A DNA stretch of 64,000 nt from Prauserella cavernicola (GTDB lineage: Bacteria; Actinomycetota; Actinomycetes; Mycobacteriales; Pseudonocardiaceae), in NCBI RefSeq assembly GCF_016595675.1, contig NZ_JAENJH010000005.1:1-64000 (forward strand), written 5' to 3'. The notes under the pieces are model-generated. The model ran no database searches and had not been told where the DNA came from. It saw only the letters and a program-made list of their open reading frames with translations. The position numbers and the translations under genes were made by a program. Every line of letters starts with the position of its first letter. Position 1 is the first letter of the stretch. This document shows, piece by piece, positions 41,217-49,498 of the stretch.

Positions 41217-42608
41217 GTGCCGCATTACGACCTGGTGATCATCGGGACCGGGTCGGGGAACTCCATCCTCGACCAGCGCTTCGCGGACAAGAAGATCGCC
41301 GTCGTGGAGAAGGGCGTATTCGGCGGCACGTGCCTGAACGTCGGCTGCATCCCGACCAAGATGTTCGTGCACGCCGCCGACGTCGCGGCCTCGCCCGCCT
41401 CGGGAGCGCGGCTCGGCGTCGACGCGACGCTGGACGGCGTGCGCTGGCCCGAGATCCGCGACCGCGTCTTCGGCCGGATCGACCCCATCGCCGCGGGCGG
41501 TCGCGAGTACCGCACCGAGCACGAGGACAACGCCAACGTCACCGTCTACGAGGGCGAGGCTCGCTTCACCGGGTACAAGGAGCTGACCGTCGAGCTGCCC
41601 GGCGGCGCGGAGACCCTGACCGCCGACCAGTTCGTGCTCGCCGCGGGCGGCCGGGCCGTGGCGCCCGATGTCCCCGGGCTGGCCGAGACCGGCTACCACA
41701 CCTCCGACACGATCATGCGGATCGACGAGCTGCCCTCGCGCATGGTGGTGCTCGGCAGCGGGTTCATCGGCGCCGAGTTCGCGCACGTCTTCGCCTCGTT
41801 CGGCGTCGAGGTGACGGTGGTGGCCCGCTCGGGCGCACTGCTGCGCAGCGAGGACGACGACATCAGCGAGCGCTACACCGAGCTGGCGTCGAGCCGCTTC
41901 GACGTCCGGCTCAACCGCAAGACCGTGCGTGCGCACCGCACGCCGACCGGCGTGGCGCTGGAACTGGAGGGGCCCGACGGCGCCGAAACCGTCGAGGCCG
42001 ACCTGCTGCTCGTGGCCACCGGCAGGCACCCCAACTCCGACGTGCTCGACGTCGAGAAGACCGGTGTGACCACGCTGCCCTCGGGCCACGTCGAGGTCGA
42101 CGACCACCAGCGCACGGCGGTGGAGGGCATCTACGCGCTCGGCGACATCAGCTCGCCCTACGAGCTCAAGCACGTCGCCAACCACGAGGCCAGGGTGGTG
42201 CAGCACAACCTGCTGCACCCGGACGAGCCGATCGCCTCGGACCACCGCTTCGTGCCGCACGCCGTGTTCACGGCGCCGCAGATCGCCACGGTGGGAATCA
42301 CCGAACGCGACGCGCGCGAGCGGGGCGTTCGCTACGTGACCGCCACGCAGGACTACGCGGGCATCGCCTACGGCTGGGCGATGGAGGACACGTCGAGCTT
42401 CGCGAAGCTGCTCGCCGACCCGGCGACCGGGCAGCTGCTCGGGGCGCACATCATCGGCCCGCAGGCCGCGACGTTGATCCAGACGCTGGTGCAGGCGATG
42501 AGCTTCGGCCTCGACGCCCGCTCGATGGCGCGCGGTCAGTACTGGATCCACCCGGCCATGCCGGAGCTGATCGAGAACGCGCTGCTGAACCTGCCGCTCG
42601 ACGAGTAG
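41217..42608 (+). CDS. mtr: Mycothione reductase
   Basis: The product is 463 residues, a flavoprotein disulfide reductase that regenerates mycothiol from mycothione with NADPH. The redox pair is Cys39/Cys44 in [11 protein letters not shown]; the FAD fold is [12 protein letters not shown]; the NADPH fold is [17 protein letters not shown]; and the catalytic His is in [15 protein letters not shown]. It differs from lipoamide dehydrogenase by the N-terminal GTGSGN and fits Mtr closely. This marks the organism as a mycothiol-producing actinobacterium. The GTG at 41217 starts the protein. Its stop directly abuts the convergent MFS gene. Confidence 0.94.
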   Translation: MPHYDLVIIGTGSGNSILDQRFADKKIAVVEKGVFGGTCLNVGCIPTKMFVHAADVAASPASGARLGVDATLDGVRWPEIRDRVFGRIDPIAAGGREYRTEHEDNANVTVYEGEARFTGYKELTVELPGGAETLTADQFVLAAGGRAVAPDVPGLAETGYHTSDTIMRIDELPSRMVVLGSGFIGAEFAHVFASFGVEVTVVARSGALLRSEDDDISERYTELASSRFDVRLNRKTVRAHRTPTGVALELEGPDGAETVEADLLLVATGRHPNSDVLDVEKTGVTTLPSGHVEVDDHQRTAVEGIYALGDISSPYELKHVANHEARVVQHNLLHPDEPIASDHRFVPHAVFTAPQIATVGITERDARERGVRYVTATQDYAGIAYGWAMEDTSSFAKLLADPATGQLLGAHIIGPQAATLIQTLVQAMSFGLDARSMARGQYWIHPAMPELIENALLNLPLDE

Positions 42609-43841
42609 CTAGACGTAGCGCGGCTTGCCCGCGAGGTAGCCGAACACGAGCTGGCCCACCAGCACGCACAGCAGCATCGCGCAGGGCGCCGTCCAGTCGC
42701 CGGTGAGGTCGCGTAGCAGACCGAACAGGAACGGTCCGGCCGCGCCGAAGAGGTATCCGAGGCCCTGCGCCATGCCCGACAACCGCGCGGTGTCGGCGCT
42801 CGTGCGCGCCCGCAGTGCGATCGTGGCGATGGCGAGGGTGAACACGCTCATGCCGATGCCGATGAGGATCGACCACAGCAGCGGCGCGGCCGAGGGCGCC
42901 AGCATCAGCCCGGTGACCCCGGCGATGCCGAACGTGCCGATCCCGACGATCCACCAGCTCTGACCGCCTCGCCGCGTGGCGAGCGGCGCCACCAGCAGGC
43001 TGGTCGGCAGGCCGAGCAGCGACACCATGCCCATCATCAGCCCGGCGCCCGTGCGGCTCACGCCCGCGTCGAGCAGCACCTGCGGCAGCCAGCCCATCAT
43101 GATGTAGGCGAAGCACGCCTGAGAGCCGAAGAACAGCGTGACGATCCACGCCAGCGGGCTGCGCAGCAGCGAACGGCCCTCGTCGGGCGTCTCCCGCGCG
43201 GTCGCGGTGGCGTCAGCCCTGCCCCGCGTTGCCACCAGCCACACCACGAGCGCCACGGCGGCCAGCACGGCCCAGCTGCCGAGTCCCGCACGCCAGCCAC
43301 CGAACGCGTCGCCGAGCGGCGGTGTCAGCGCGGAGCCCGAGGCGCCTCCCAGCTGCAAGGCGGCGGTGTAGACGCCCGTGATGAGCCCGATCCTGGCCGC
43401 GAAGGACGCCTTGACGACCACGGGGATCAGCACGTTGGCCAGCGCGATGCCCGCGCTCGCGACGAGCGTGCCACCGAGGATGACCCACGGGCCGTTGAGC
43501 ACGCGGGCGAGCAGTCCGGCGGCGAGCACCCCGAGCGCCACGGCGACGGCGGTGTTGAGGCCGATCCGGCGGGCGAGCCACGGCGCCGCGAGCCCGGCGA
43601 CGGCGAAGCACAGCCCGGGCATCGTCGTCAGCGCTCCGGCCCAGGTAGCGGACGCGCCGAGGGCCTGGCGCATGTCGTCGAGCGCGGCGCCGGCGGAGGT
43701 GACCGATGGCCGGAGGTTCAGCGCGGCGAGTACGACGGCGACCAGCAGCAGACCACCACCGGCGAAAGCCGTGGTCCTGGTCGCGGATCGCTCGTCGGCA
43801 TGCGACTCGCTCCGCAACGACATCCCGCCGTCGGTTGGCAT
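42609..43841 (-). CDS. MFS transporter, CynX/NimT type
   Basis: The product is 410 residues with about 12 membrane helices. The family signature in the first loop is LNLRPSVTSAGAALDDM, characteristic of the CynX/NimT (cyanate/2-nitroimidazole) branch. The substrate is unknown. The start is ATG at 43841. It is divergent from the FadR-type regulator gene, 50 bp away, so the regulator probably controls it. The stop abuts mtr with no gap. Confidence 0.88.
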   Translation of the reverse strand: MPTDGGMSLRSESHADERSATRTTAFAGGGLLLVAVVLAALNLRPSVTSAGAALDDMRQALGASATWAGALTTMPGLCFAVAGLAAPWLARRIGLNTAVAVALGVLAAGLLARVLNGPWVILGGTLVASAGIALANVLIPVVVKASFAARIGLITGVYTAALQLGGASGSALTPPLGDAFGGWRAGLGSWAVLAAVALVVWLVATRGRADATATARETPDEGRSLLRSPLAWIVTLFFGSQACFAYIMMGWLPQVLLDAGVSRTGAGLMMGMVSLLGLPTSLLVAPLATRRGGQSWWIVGIGTFGIAGVTGLMLAPSAAPLLWSILIGIGMSVFTLAIATIALRARTSADTARLSGMAQGLGYLFGAAGPFLFGLLRDLTGDWTAPCAMLLCVLVGQLVFGYLAGKPRYV

Positions 43842-43865
43842 GTCGGCTACCCTAACAAAAAGGTA

Positions 43866-43889
43866 GGATGATCGGTTGAAGGGATGATC
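43866..43889. promoter_or_regulatory. Direct repeat GGATGATC between MFS and FadR-type genes
   Basis: Two copies of GGATGATC at 43866-43873 and 43882-43889, 16 bp apart, lie in the 50-bp divergent gap, the second just before the GTG. This may be the operator of the adjacent GntR/FadR regulator. Confidence 0.4.
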
Positions 43890-43891
43890 CG

Positions 43892-44689
43892 GTGCCTCTC
43901 GCGGCGACTCAGCGATCCGGGCTGGTCGACCAGGTGATCAGCCAGCTCCGCGACGCCATCCACCAGGGCGAATGGCCGCTCGGCGAGCGCATCCCCACGG
44001 AGGCGGCGCTCGTGGCGAGCCTTGGCGTGGGCCGCAACACCGTCCGCGAGGCCGTCCGCGCGCTCGCCCACAGCGGGCTGCTCGAGGTCCGTCAGGGCGA
44101 CGGCACCTACGTCAGGGCCACGAGTGAGGTGTCCGGTGCGATCCGCAGACTCGCGGGCTCGGAGCTGCGCGAGGTGCTGCAGGTGCGCAGGCCGCTGGAG
44201 GTCGAGGGCGCGCGGCTGGCGGCCACCGAGCGGACCGACGAGGAACTGGCCCTGCTGGCCGACGCGCTCGCCAGGCGCGACCGCGCGTGGCACGCCCAGC
44301 GGTTCGACGAATTCGTGCTCGCCGACGCCGAGTTCCACCTGCTGACCGTGCGGGCGAGCCACAACACGCTGCTGCTCGAGCTCTATCGCGGGTTGACCGA
44401 GGTGATCACCGCGAGCGTGGCGGCGACCTCGCAGACCACGCTCTCCAACGCCGAGCCGATCGGCCACCACGGCCTGTTCGACGCGATCGCGGCCAAGGAC
44501 CCCGACCGCGCGGTCGCCGAAGCGGGCGGCTTCCTCACCGAACTCCTCTCCCGCAGCGACGCCGACGGGCTCAGTTGGCGAGGCGTTGGAGGCGCAGGGC
44601 CAGTTGGAGTTCCAGGGAGCGGTCAGGGGCCTGCCAGTCCTCGCCGAGCAGTGCCGAGATCCGCTCCAGGCGCTGCGCCACCGTGTTGA
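43892..44689 (+). CDS. GntR-family (FadR/FCD-type) transcriptional regulator
   Basis: The product is 265 residues. The winged helix (about 10-75) reads DAIHQGEWPLGERIPTEAAL and GVGRNTVREAVRALAHSGLL. The FCD ligand domain (about 85-225) carries its metal-binding pattern (DAEFHLLTVRASHN, later a conserved HHGLFDAIAAKDP). The last 37 or so residues, after SRSDADG, are encoded antisense to the PucR gene and look unconstrained. The GTG at 43892 has AAGGGATG upstream. Probably regulates the divergent MFS transporter. The usual family length is about 230, so the natural stop may have been lost. Confidence 0.88.
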   Translation: MPLAATQRSGLVDQVISQLRDAIHQGEWPLGERIPTEAALVASLGVGRNTVREAVRALAHSGLLEVRQGDGTYVRATSEVSGAIRRLAGSELREVLQVRRPLEVEGARLAATERTDEELALLADALARRDRAWHAQRFDEFVLADAEFHLLTVRASHNTLLLELYRGLTEVITASVAATSQTTLSNAEPIGHHGLFDAIAAKDPDRAVAEAGGFLTELLSRSDADGLSWRGVGGAGPVGVPGSGQGPASPRRAVPRSAPGAAPPC

Positions 44690-46370
44690 CGTGGACGTGC
44701 AGCTCGTCCTTGGCTCGCGTCAGGTTCCCCGCGCACGCGAAGTAGGCGCGCAGCGTCCGCAGCAGTTCGGTGCCGCGCGCCTCGTCGTAGTCGAGCACGG
44801 GGCCGAGGGTGGTGCGCACGAACTCGGGCACGTCCGCCCGGTCGCCCAGCACGAGCCCCACGAAACCCAGGTCGGCTGACGCGGCGCCGTGTCCGGTCCG
44901 GCCGAGGGTGAGCAGCGCCCGCAGGCACCGCGCGGCCTCCGCGTGGCCGGCGGCGAGGGCGGCGGGGCCGCTCGCGGGTCCGGCCGCGCCGACCGTCACG
45001 GGTGCACCGAGCTCGGCGCTCAGCTCGGAGGCCAGCGTGCGCGCGACGGCCCCCGGCTCACCGTCCTCGGCGAGCAGCACCACCTGCTCCGCGTGCACGC
45101 CCGCGAGCACCCCGCGCCGGGCCGCCGACGACGCGAGCCTGGCGCGTGAGCCGTCTCCGGCGTGCAGCGCGAGCACCAGGTGTGGCGAGGTGAGGGCGAC
45201 GCCGAGCCTGCGGCCACGATCGATCAGCGCCGCGGGGTCGCGCGCGGGCACGGTGAGCAGGTCGGCGACCAGCTCACCACGCACGCGGTCCTCGGCCTCG
45301 GCGGCCGAGCGGCGCAGCAGCAACAGCAGCGCCGTCACCACACCCGCGCGCTCGAACAGCCGCCGGTCGGCGTCGGAGAGCTCCGGCCGGCCCGACAGCG
45401 TGATGCCGCCCAGCAGCTCGGGTCCGGCCAGCACGGCGCACACCCACGCGTCGCCGTCCGCGACCGCCCTGCCCGCCGCGCGCGAGGCGGCGATCGCCTC
45501 CGGCGAGCCGACGGGTCCGCTGCCGGAGCGGCCCAGTGCGGCGCCGTCCGGGTCGTGCACCACGATGCCGCCGCCGAGCACCGCCGCGACGGCCTCGGCC
45601 ACCTGGCGCACGTCCGCGCCGCCGAGCACCAGTTCGGTGAGCCGGTCGTGCGCGTCCTGCGCCCTGGCCAGCGACTCGTGGTGGGCCCGGATCGTGGCGC
45701 CCGCGGTGGCGAGCTCGGCCAGCGCCCTGGCGTTGTCGATCGCGATGGCCGCGTGGTCGGCGAACGACGACAGCAGCGCCACCTCGTCGGGGGAGAACTC
45801 CCTGGTGCGCCGGTCGGAGGCGTAGAGCACGCCGATCACCTGCTCGCCCAGGGCGAGCGGCACGCCGAGGATCGCGATCAGGCCCTCGTCGCCGACGGCC
45901 CTGTCGATGGGCCCGGTGTGCTCGAACCGGGGATCGGCAGGGTAGTTCGCGGTGGCGTAGGGGCGGGCGGTCTGCGCGACGAGCCCGCCGAGCCCCTCCC
46001 CCATGCCCAGCCGCAGCTGCTGGAACAGCGCCGAGGCCGAGCCGTCGGTCACCCGCATGTGCGTGCCGCCCCGCGCCTCGTCGTGGAGATCGTCGTTGAG
46101 GCTGAGGTACGACACGTCCACACGCAGCAGCATCCTGGCCCTGCGCACGATCGAGCGCAGCACGGCGTCGAGGTCACGCAGTCTCGCGAGGTCGCTCGCG
46201 GTGTCGAACAGCGCCGCCAGCTCGGCCTCCCTGCGGCTGCGGGCGTCGAGCGTGCGGCGGATGTCCATGGCGAGCCGGACCGCGGCGCCGTCCGCGGGAA
46301 CGCGAGCGAGCTCGTCGCTGCTCGCGCCCGCGGACAGCAGCTCCAGCAGGCGGTGTTCGCTGTCGGTCAC
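44571..46370 (-). CDS. PucR-family regulator with GAF sensor domain
   Basis: The product is 599 residues. A GAF-type domain (about 50-215) contains RMLLRVDVSYLSLNDD, a GLGGLVAQTARPYA stretch, and ILGVPLALGEQVIGVLYA. The middle region has the PucR/CdaR GGDEF-like fold, and the C-terminus (about 540-595) is the PucR helix-turn-helix: GNLTRAKDELHVHVNTVAQR. It lies 4 bp beyond the MHS transporter gene on the same strand, last in the hydroxybutyrate dehydrogenase-transporter-regulator unit, and probably controls it. The start is GTG at 46370. Overlaps the convergent GntR gene by 119 bp. Confidence 0.9.
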   Translation of the reverse strand: MTDSEHRLLELLSAGASSDELARVPADGAAVRLAMDIRRTLDARSRREAELAALFDTASDLARLRDLDAVLRSIVRRARMLLRVDVSYLSLNDDLHDEARGGTHMRVTDGSASALFQQLRLGMGEGLGGLVAQTARPYATANYPADPRFEHTGPIDRAVGDEGLIAILGVPLALGEQVIGVLYASDRRTREFSPDEVALLSSFADHAAIAIDNARALAELATAGATIRAHHESLARAQDAHDRLTELVLGGADVRQVAEAVAAVLGGGIVVHDPDGAALGRSGSGPVGSPEAIAASRAAGRAVADGDAWVCAVLAGPELLGGITLSGRPELSDADRRLFERAGVVTALLLLLRRSAAEAEDRVRGELVADLLTVPARDPAALIDRGRRLGVALTSPHLVLALHAGDGSRARLASSAARRGVLAGVHAEQVVLLAEDGEPGAVARTLASELSAELGAPVTVGAAGPASGPAALAAGHAEAARCLRALLTLGRTGHGAASADLGFVGLVLGDRADVPEFVRTTLGPVLDYDEARGTELLRTLRAYFACAGNLTRAKDELHVHVNTVAQRLERISALLGEDWQAPDRSLELQLALRLQRLAN

Positions 46371-46374
46371 GTGC

Positions 46375-47700
46375 TCATGCTGTCACCGCGGCGCTCTCCT
46401 CGGGGTCGCGCAGGGACGTCCCCTTGGTCTCCCTCGCCAGGAACACGGCCACGAGCGTCACCACACACGAGGCGGCGATGTAGCAGGAGATCAGGATGCT
46501 GGCGCCGGTGGCGTCGAGAAGCGCCGTGGCGATGAGCGGGGCGAGGCCGCCCGCGACGATCGACGCGAGCTGGTAGCCGATCGAGGCACCCGAGTAGCGC
46601 ACCTTGGTGCCGAACAGTTCGGAGAAGAACGCGGCCTGCGGGCCGTACATCGCGCCGTGCAGCACGAGCCCCACCGTCACCGCGCCGATGATCGCCAACG
46701 ACGAGGCCGTGTCGAGCATCGCGAAGAACACGAACGCCCAGCCGATCATGCCGAGTGCGCCGAAGGCGTACACGGCCCTGCGCCCGATGATGTCGGAGAG
46801 CAGGCCCCACAACGGGATCGTGGCGAAGTGGACGGCCGAGCCGATCAGCACGGCGTTGAGTCCGACCGACTTCGGGAGCTCGACCTGGTTGGTGAGGTAC
46901 ACGAGCACGAACGCGGTGAGCAGGTAGTAGGACACGTTCTCGCCGAAGCGCGCGCCCATCGCGATCAGCACCTCGCGCCAGCTGTGCCGGATCACGGTGA
47001 CGATCGGCGCCTTCTCCGCGGCCGGGGCCTCGCCCTGCTGCTTCTTGACGGCCTCCAGGAACACCGGCGACTCCGACACCGACAGCCGGATCCACAGGCC
47101 GATCACCACGAGCAGGCCGGAGAGCAGGAACGGGATGCGCCAGCCCCACGACTCGAACGCCGCGTCGCTCTGCACGGCGGCGAGCACGGCGAGCACGGCC
47201 GTGGCGAGCAGGTTTCCGCCCGGCGCGCCCGCCTGCGGCCACGACGCCCAGAACCCCCGGCGTTTCGCGTCCCCGTGCTCCGACACGATCAGCACCGCGC
47301 CGCCCCACTCACCGCCGAGCGCGAAGCCCTGCACGAGCCGCAGGAACACGAGCAGCAGCGGCGCGGCGACGCCGATGCTGGCGTAGGTCGGCAGCAGTCC
47401 CATCGCGAACGTGGCGCCGCCCATCATGAGCAGGCTCAGTACCAGCAGCTTCTTGCGGCCGACCTTGTCGCCGTAGTGGCCGAAGACGAGCCCACCGAGC
47501 GGCCGGGCGACGAAGCCGATCGCGTAGGTGGCGAAGGCCAGCAGGGTGCCCGTGAGCGGATCGGCGTCCGGGAAGAACAACGTGTTGAACACCAGCGCGG
47601 CCGCGGAGCCGAACAGGAAGAAGTCGTACCACTCGATCGTCGTGCCGATCATGCTGGCGGTGACGATGCGTTTGATGGACGATTTTTGAGCCTCGGGCAT
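46375..47700 (-). CDS. MFS transporter of the metabolite:H+ symporter (MHS) family
   Basis: The product is 441 residues with 12 predicted helices. The MHS opening is GTTIEWYDFFLFGSAAALVF and the loop 2-3 motif is GHYGDKVGRKK, with RLVQGFALGGEWGGAVL following. Family members import small carboxylates such as citrate, ketoglutarate or shikimate. Between a hydroxybutyrate dehydrogenase and a PucR regulator, the likely cargo is 3-hydroxybutyrate or a related acid (inference). The ATG at 47700 is preferred over a GTG four codons earlier; neither has a strong ribosome binding site. Confidence 0.9.
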   Translation of the reverse strand: MPEAQKSSIKRIVTASMIGTTIEWYDFFLFGSAAALVFNTLFFPDADPLTGTLLAFATYAIGFVARPLGGLVFGHYGDKVGRKKLLVLSLLMMGGATFAMGLLPTYASIGVAAPLLLVFLRLVQGFALGGEWGGAVLIVSEHGDAKRRGFWASWPQAGAPGGNLLATAVLAVLAAVQSDAAFESWGWRIPFLLSGLLVVIGLWIRLSVSESPVFLEAVKKQQGEAPAAEKAPIVTVIRHSWREVLIAMGARFGENVSYYLLTAFVLVYLTNQVELPKSVGLNAVLIGSAVHFATIPLWGLLSDIIGRRAVYAFGALGMIGWAFVFFAMLDTASSLAIIGAVTVGLVLHGAMYGPQAAFFSELFGTKVRYSGASIGYQLASIVAGGLAPLIATALLDATGASILISCYIAASCVVTLVAVFLARETKGTSLRDPEESAAVTA

Positions 47701-47747
47701 GGGGACCACCACTTCGTTGTGCGGACGGGGGAACGGGACGTCGTTGG

Positions 47748-48500
47748 CTAGCTGGCGGTCCAGCCGCCATCGAGCGGGATCGACGCGCCGGTGAGGTAGT
47801 CGGCGTGCTCGCCGCAGAGCCAGAGCACCACGGCGGCGACCTCGGCGGGTTCGATGAGCCGCTTGACGGCGGTGCGGCCGAGGAAGACCTCGTCCACCAC
47901 GGCGCGCTCGGGAATGCCACGGGAGCGGGCCTGGTCGGCGACCTGACCCTCGACCAGCGCGGTGCGCACGTAGCCGGGGTCGACGCAGTTGCTGGTCACG
48001 CCGCGCTGGGCGCCCTCGAGCGCGGCGACCTTGCTGAGTCCTTCAAGACCGTGCTTGGCGGCGACGTAGGCGGCCTTGTTGGGGCTCGCGCGCACGCCGT
48101 GCACGCTGGAGATGTTGATCAACCTGCCCCAGCCGCGCTCGTACATCGCGGGCAGGCAGCGGCGCATGAGCAGGAACGGCGTGGTGACCATCAGCTGCTG
48201 CAGCGCCGCGAAGCGCTCGGGCGGGAATTCGGGGATCGGCGCGATGTGCTGCACGCCCGCGTTGTTCACGAGCACGTCGACCTCGGTGGGCAGCCCGTCG
48301 ACGGCGGCGGGGTCGGTCAGGTCGGCGACGTGCGCGACGGCGCCGGTCCGCTCCGCCGTCTCCGAGGCCGCGTCGGCGTCGGCGTCGACGAGGTGCACCT
48401 TGGCACCCGCCTCGCTGAGCGCGAGCACGCAGGCGCGGCCGATGCCGCTCGCGCCACCGGTGACGAGTGCGGTCCTGCCGTGCAGGGAGGTGCTGGTCAT
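47748..48500 (-). CDS. 3-hydroxybutyrate dehydrogenase-like SDR
   Basis: The product is 250 residues, a classical short-chain dehydrogenase. Motifs are TGGASGIGRA, NNAGVQH, the Ser in INISSVHG, and YVAAKHG. The NAGVQH segment, the C-terminal ADYLTGASIPLDGGWTA and the long loop with VADQARSRGIPE are typical of bacterial D-3-hydroxybutyrate dehydrogenase. It would oxidise 3-hydroxybutyrate to acetoacetate with NAD+. The ATG at 48500 matches the family start. It is first of three genes with the MHS transporter and PucR regulator. Confidence 0.9.
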   Translation of the reverse strand: MTSTSLHGRTALVTGGASGIGRACVLALSEAGAKVHLVDADADAASETAERTGAVAHVADLTDPAAVDGLPTEVDVLVNNAGVQHIAPIPEFPPERFAALQQLMVTTPFLLMRRCLPAMYERGWGRLINISSVHGVRASPNKAAYVAAKHGLEGLSKVAALEGAQRGVTSNCVDPGYVRTALVEGQVADQARSRGIPERAVVDEVFLGRTAVKRLIEPAEVAAVVLWLCGEHADYLTGASIPLDGGWTAS

Positions 48501-48547
48501 GGCAGCACACGGTACGAGCAGCACGGCTCGGCAACCATGTGCGCGAA

Positions 48548-48577
48548 GCCCACAACCCAGCACCCGGTTATGTGGGC
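48548..48577 (-). promoter_or_regulatory. Inverted repeat upstream of the hydroxybutyrate dehydrogenase gene
   Basis: GCCCACA (48548-48554) and TGTGGGC (48571-48577) form a perfect 7-bp dyad with 16-bp spacing, 48 bp ahead of the dehydrogenase start and after the map stop. It could be the binding site of the operon's PucR regulator, or a weak terminator for map. Confidence 0.4.
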
Positions 48578-48596
48578 GATACCTACCTCAGGGCGG

Positions 48597-49454
48597 TCAG
48601 GGCAGCGTGAGGATCTCCGCGCCCGACTCGGTCACGACGATCGTGTGCTCGAACTGCGCCGTCCACGACTTGTCCTTGGTGGTGACCGTCCAGTCGTCTG
48701 CCCACACGTCGTAGTCGATCGAGCCGAGGGTGATCATCGGCTCGATCGTGAAGGTCATGTTCTGCTCGATCACCGTGTCCACCGAGGGCTCCTCGTAGTG
48801 CAGCACGGTCGGCGCGGTGTGGAAGGCGGGCCCGACGCCGTGGCCGGTGAAGTCGCGGACCACGCCGTAGCCGAAGCGCTTGGCGTAGGACTCGATGACC
48901 CTGCCGATGACGTTGAGCTGCCTGCCCGGCCGCACCGCCTTGATCGCGCGCATCGTCGCCTCGTGCGTGCGCTCGACGAGCAGGCGCGCCTCCTCGGACA
49001 CGTCACCGGCGAGGAAGGTCGCGTTGGTGTCGCCGTGCACGCCCCCGATGAAGGCGGTGACGTCGATGTTGCAGATGTCGCCGTCGTCGATCACGGTCGA
49101 GTCGGGGATGCCGTGGCAGATGACCTCGTTGAGCGAGGTGCAGCACGACTTGGGGAAGTTGCGGTAGCCCAGCGTCGACGGGTAGGCGCCGTGGTCGAGC
49201 AGGAACTCGTGCACGACCTTGTCGATGTCGTCGGTGGTGTTGCCCGGCTTGACGGCCTTGCCGCCCTCCTCGAGCGCCTGCGCGGCGATCCGGCTCGCCA
49301 CGCGCATGGCCTCGATGACCTCGGGGGTGCGCACGCCGTTGCCGGAGTCGCGCTTCGGCGCGGGCCTGCCGACGTACTCGGGGCGCGCGATGGCGGTCGG
49401 GACGGGACGGAGTGGCGTCTGCACACCGGGCTGCAACGAGGCGCGAACGGGCAT
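48597..49454 (-). CDS. map: Methionine aminopeptidase, type Ic
   Basis: The product is 285 residues. It removes N-terminal Met from new proteins. Metal ligands lie in [39 protein letters not shown] and AQFEHTIVV. The N-terminal extension of about 40 residues ([18 protein letters not shown] then [12 protein letters not shown]) is the SH3-binding-like linker found in mycobacterial MetAP1c. It belongs to a conserved neighbourhood map-PBP-GNAT-ispG. The start is ATG at 49454. Confidence 0.96.
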   Translation of the reverse strand: MPVRASLQPGVQTPLRPVPTAIARPEYVGRPAPKRDSGNGVRTPEVIEAMRVASRIAAQALEEGGKAVKPGNTTDDIDKVVHEFLLDHGAYPSTLGYRNFPKSCCTSLNEVICHGIPDSTVIDDGDICNIDVTAFIGGVHGDTNATFLAGDVSEEARLLVERTHEATMRAIKAVRPGRQLNVIGRVIESYAKRFGYGVVRDFTGHGVGPAFHTAPTVLHYEEPSVDTVIEQNMTFTIEPMITLGSIDYDVWADDWTVTTKDKSWTAQFEHTIVVTESGAEILTLP

Positions 49455-49498
49455 GCCCCCAGCCTACGACGCGCCCGGGGAACCGATCGGCGGCCCGC

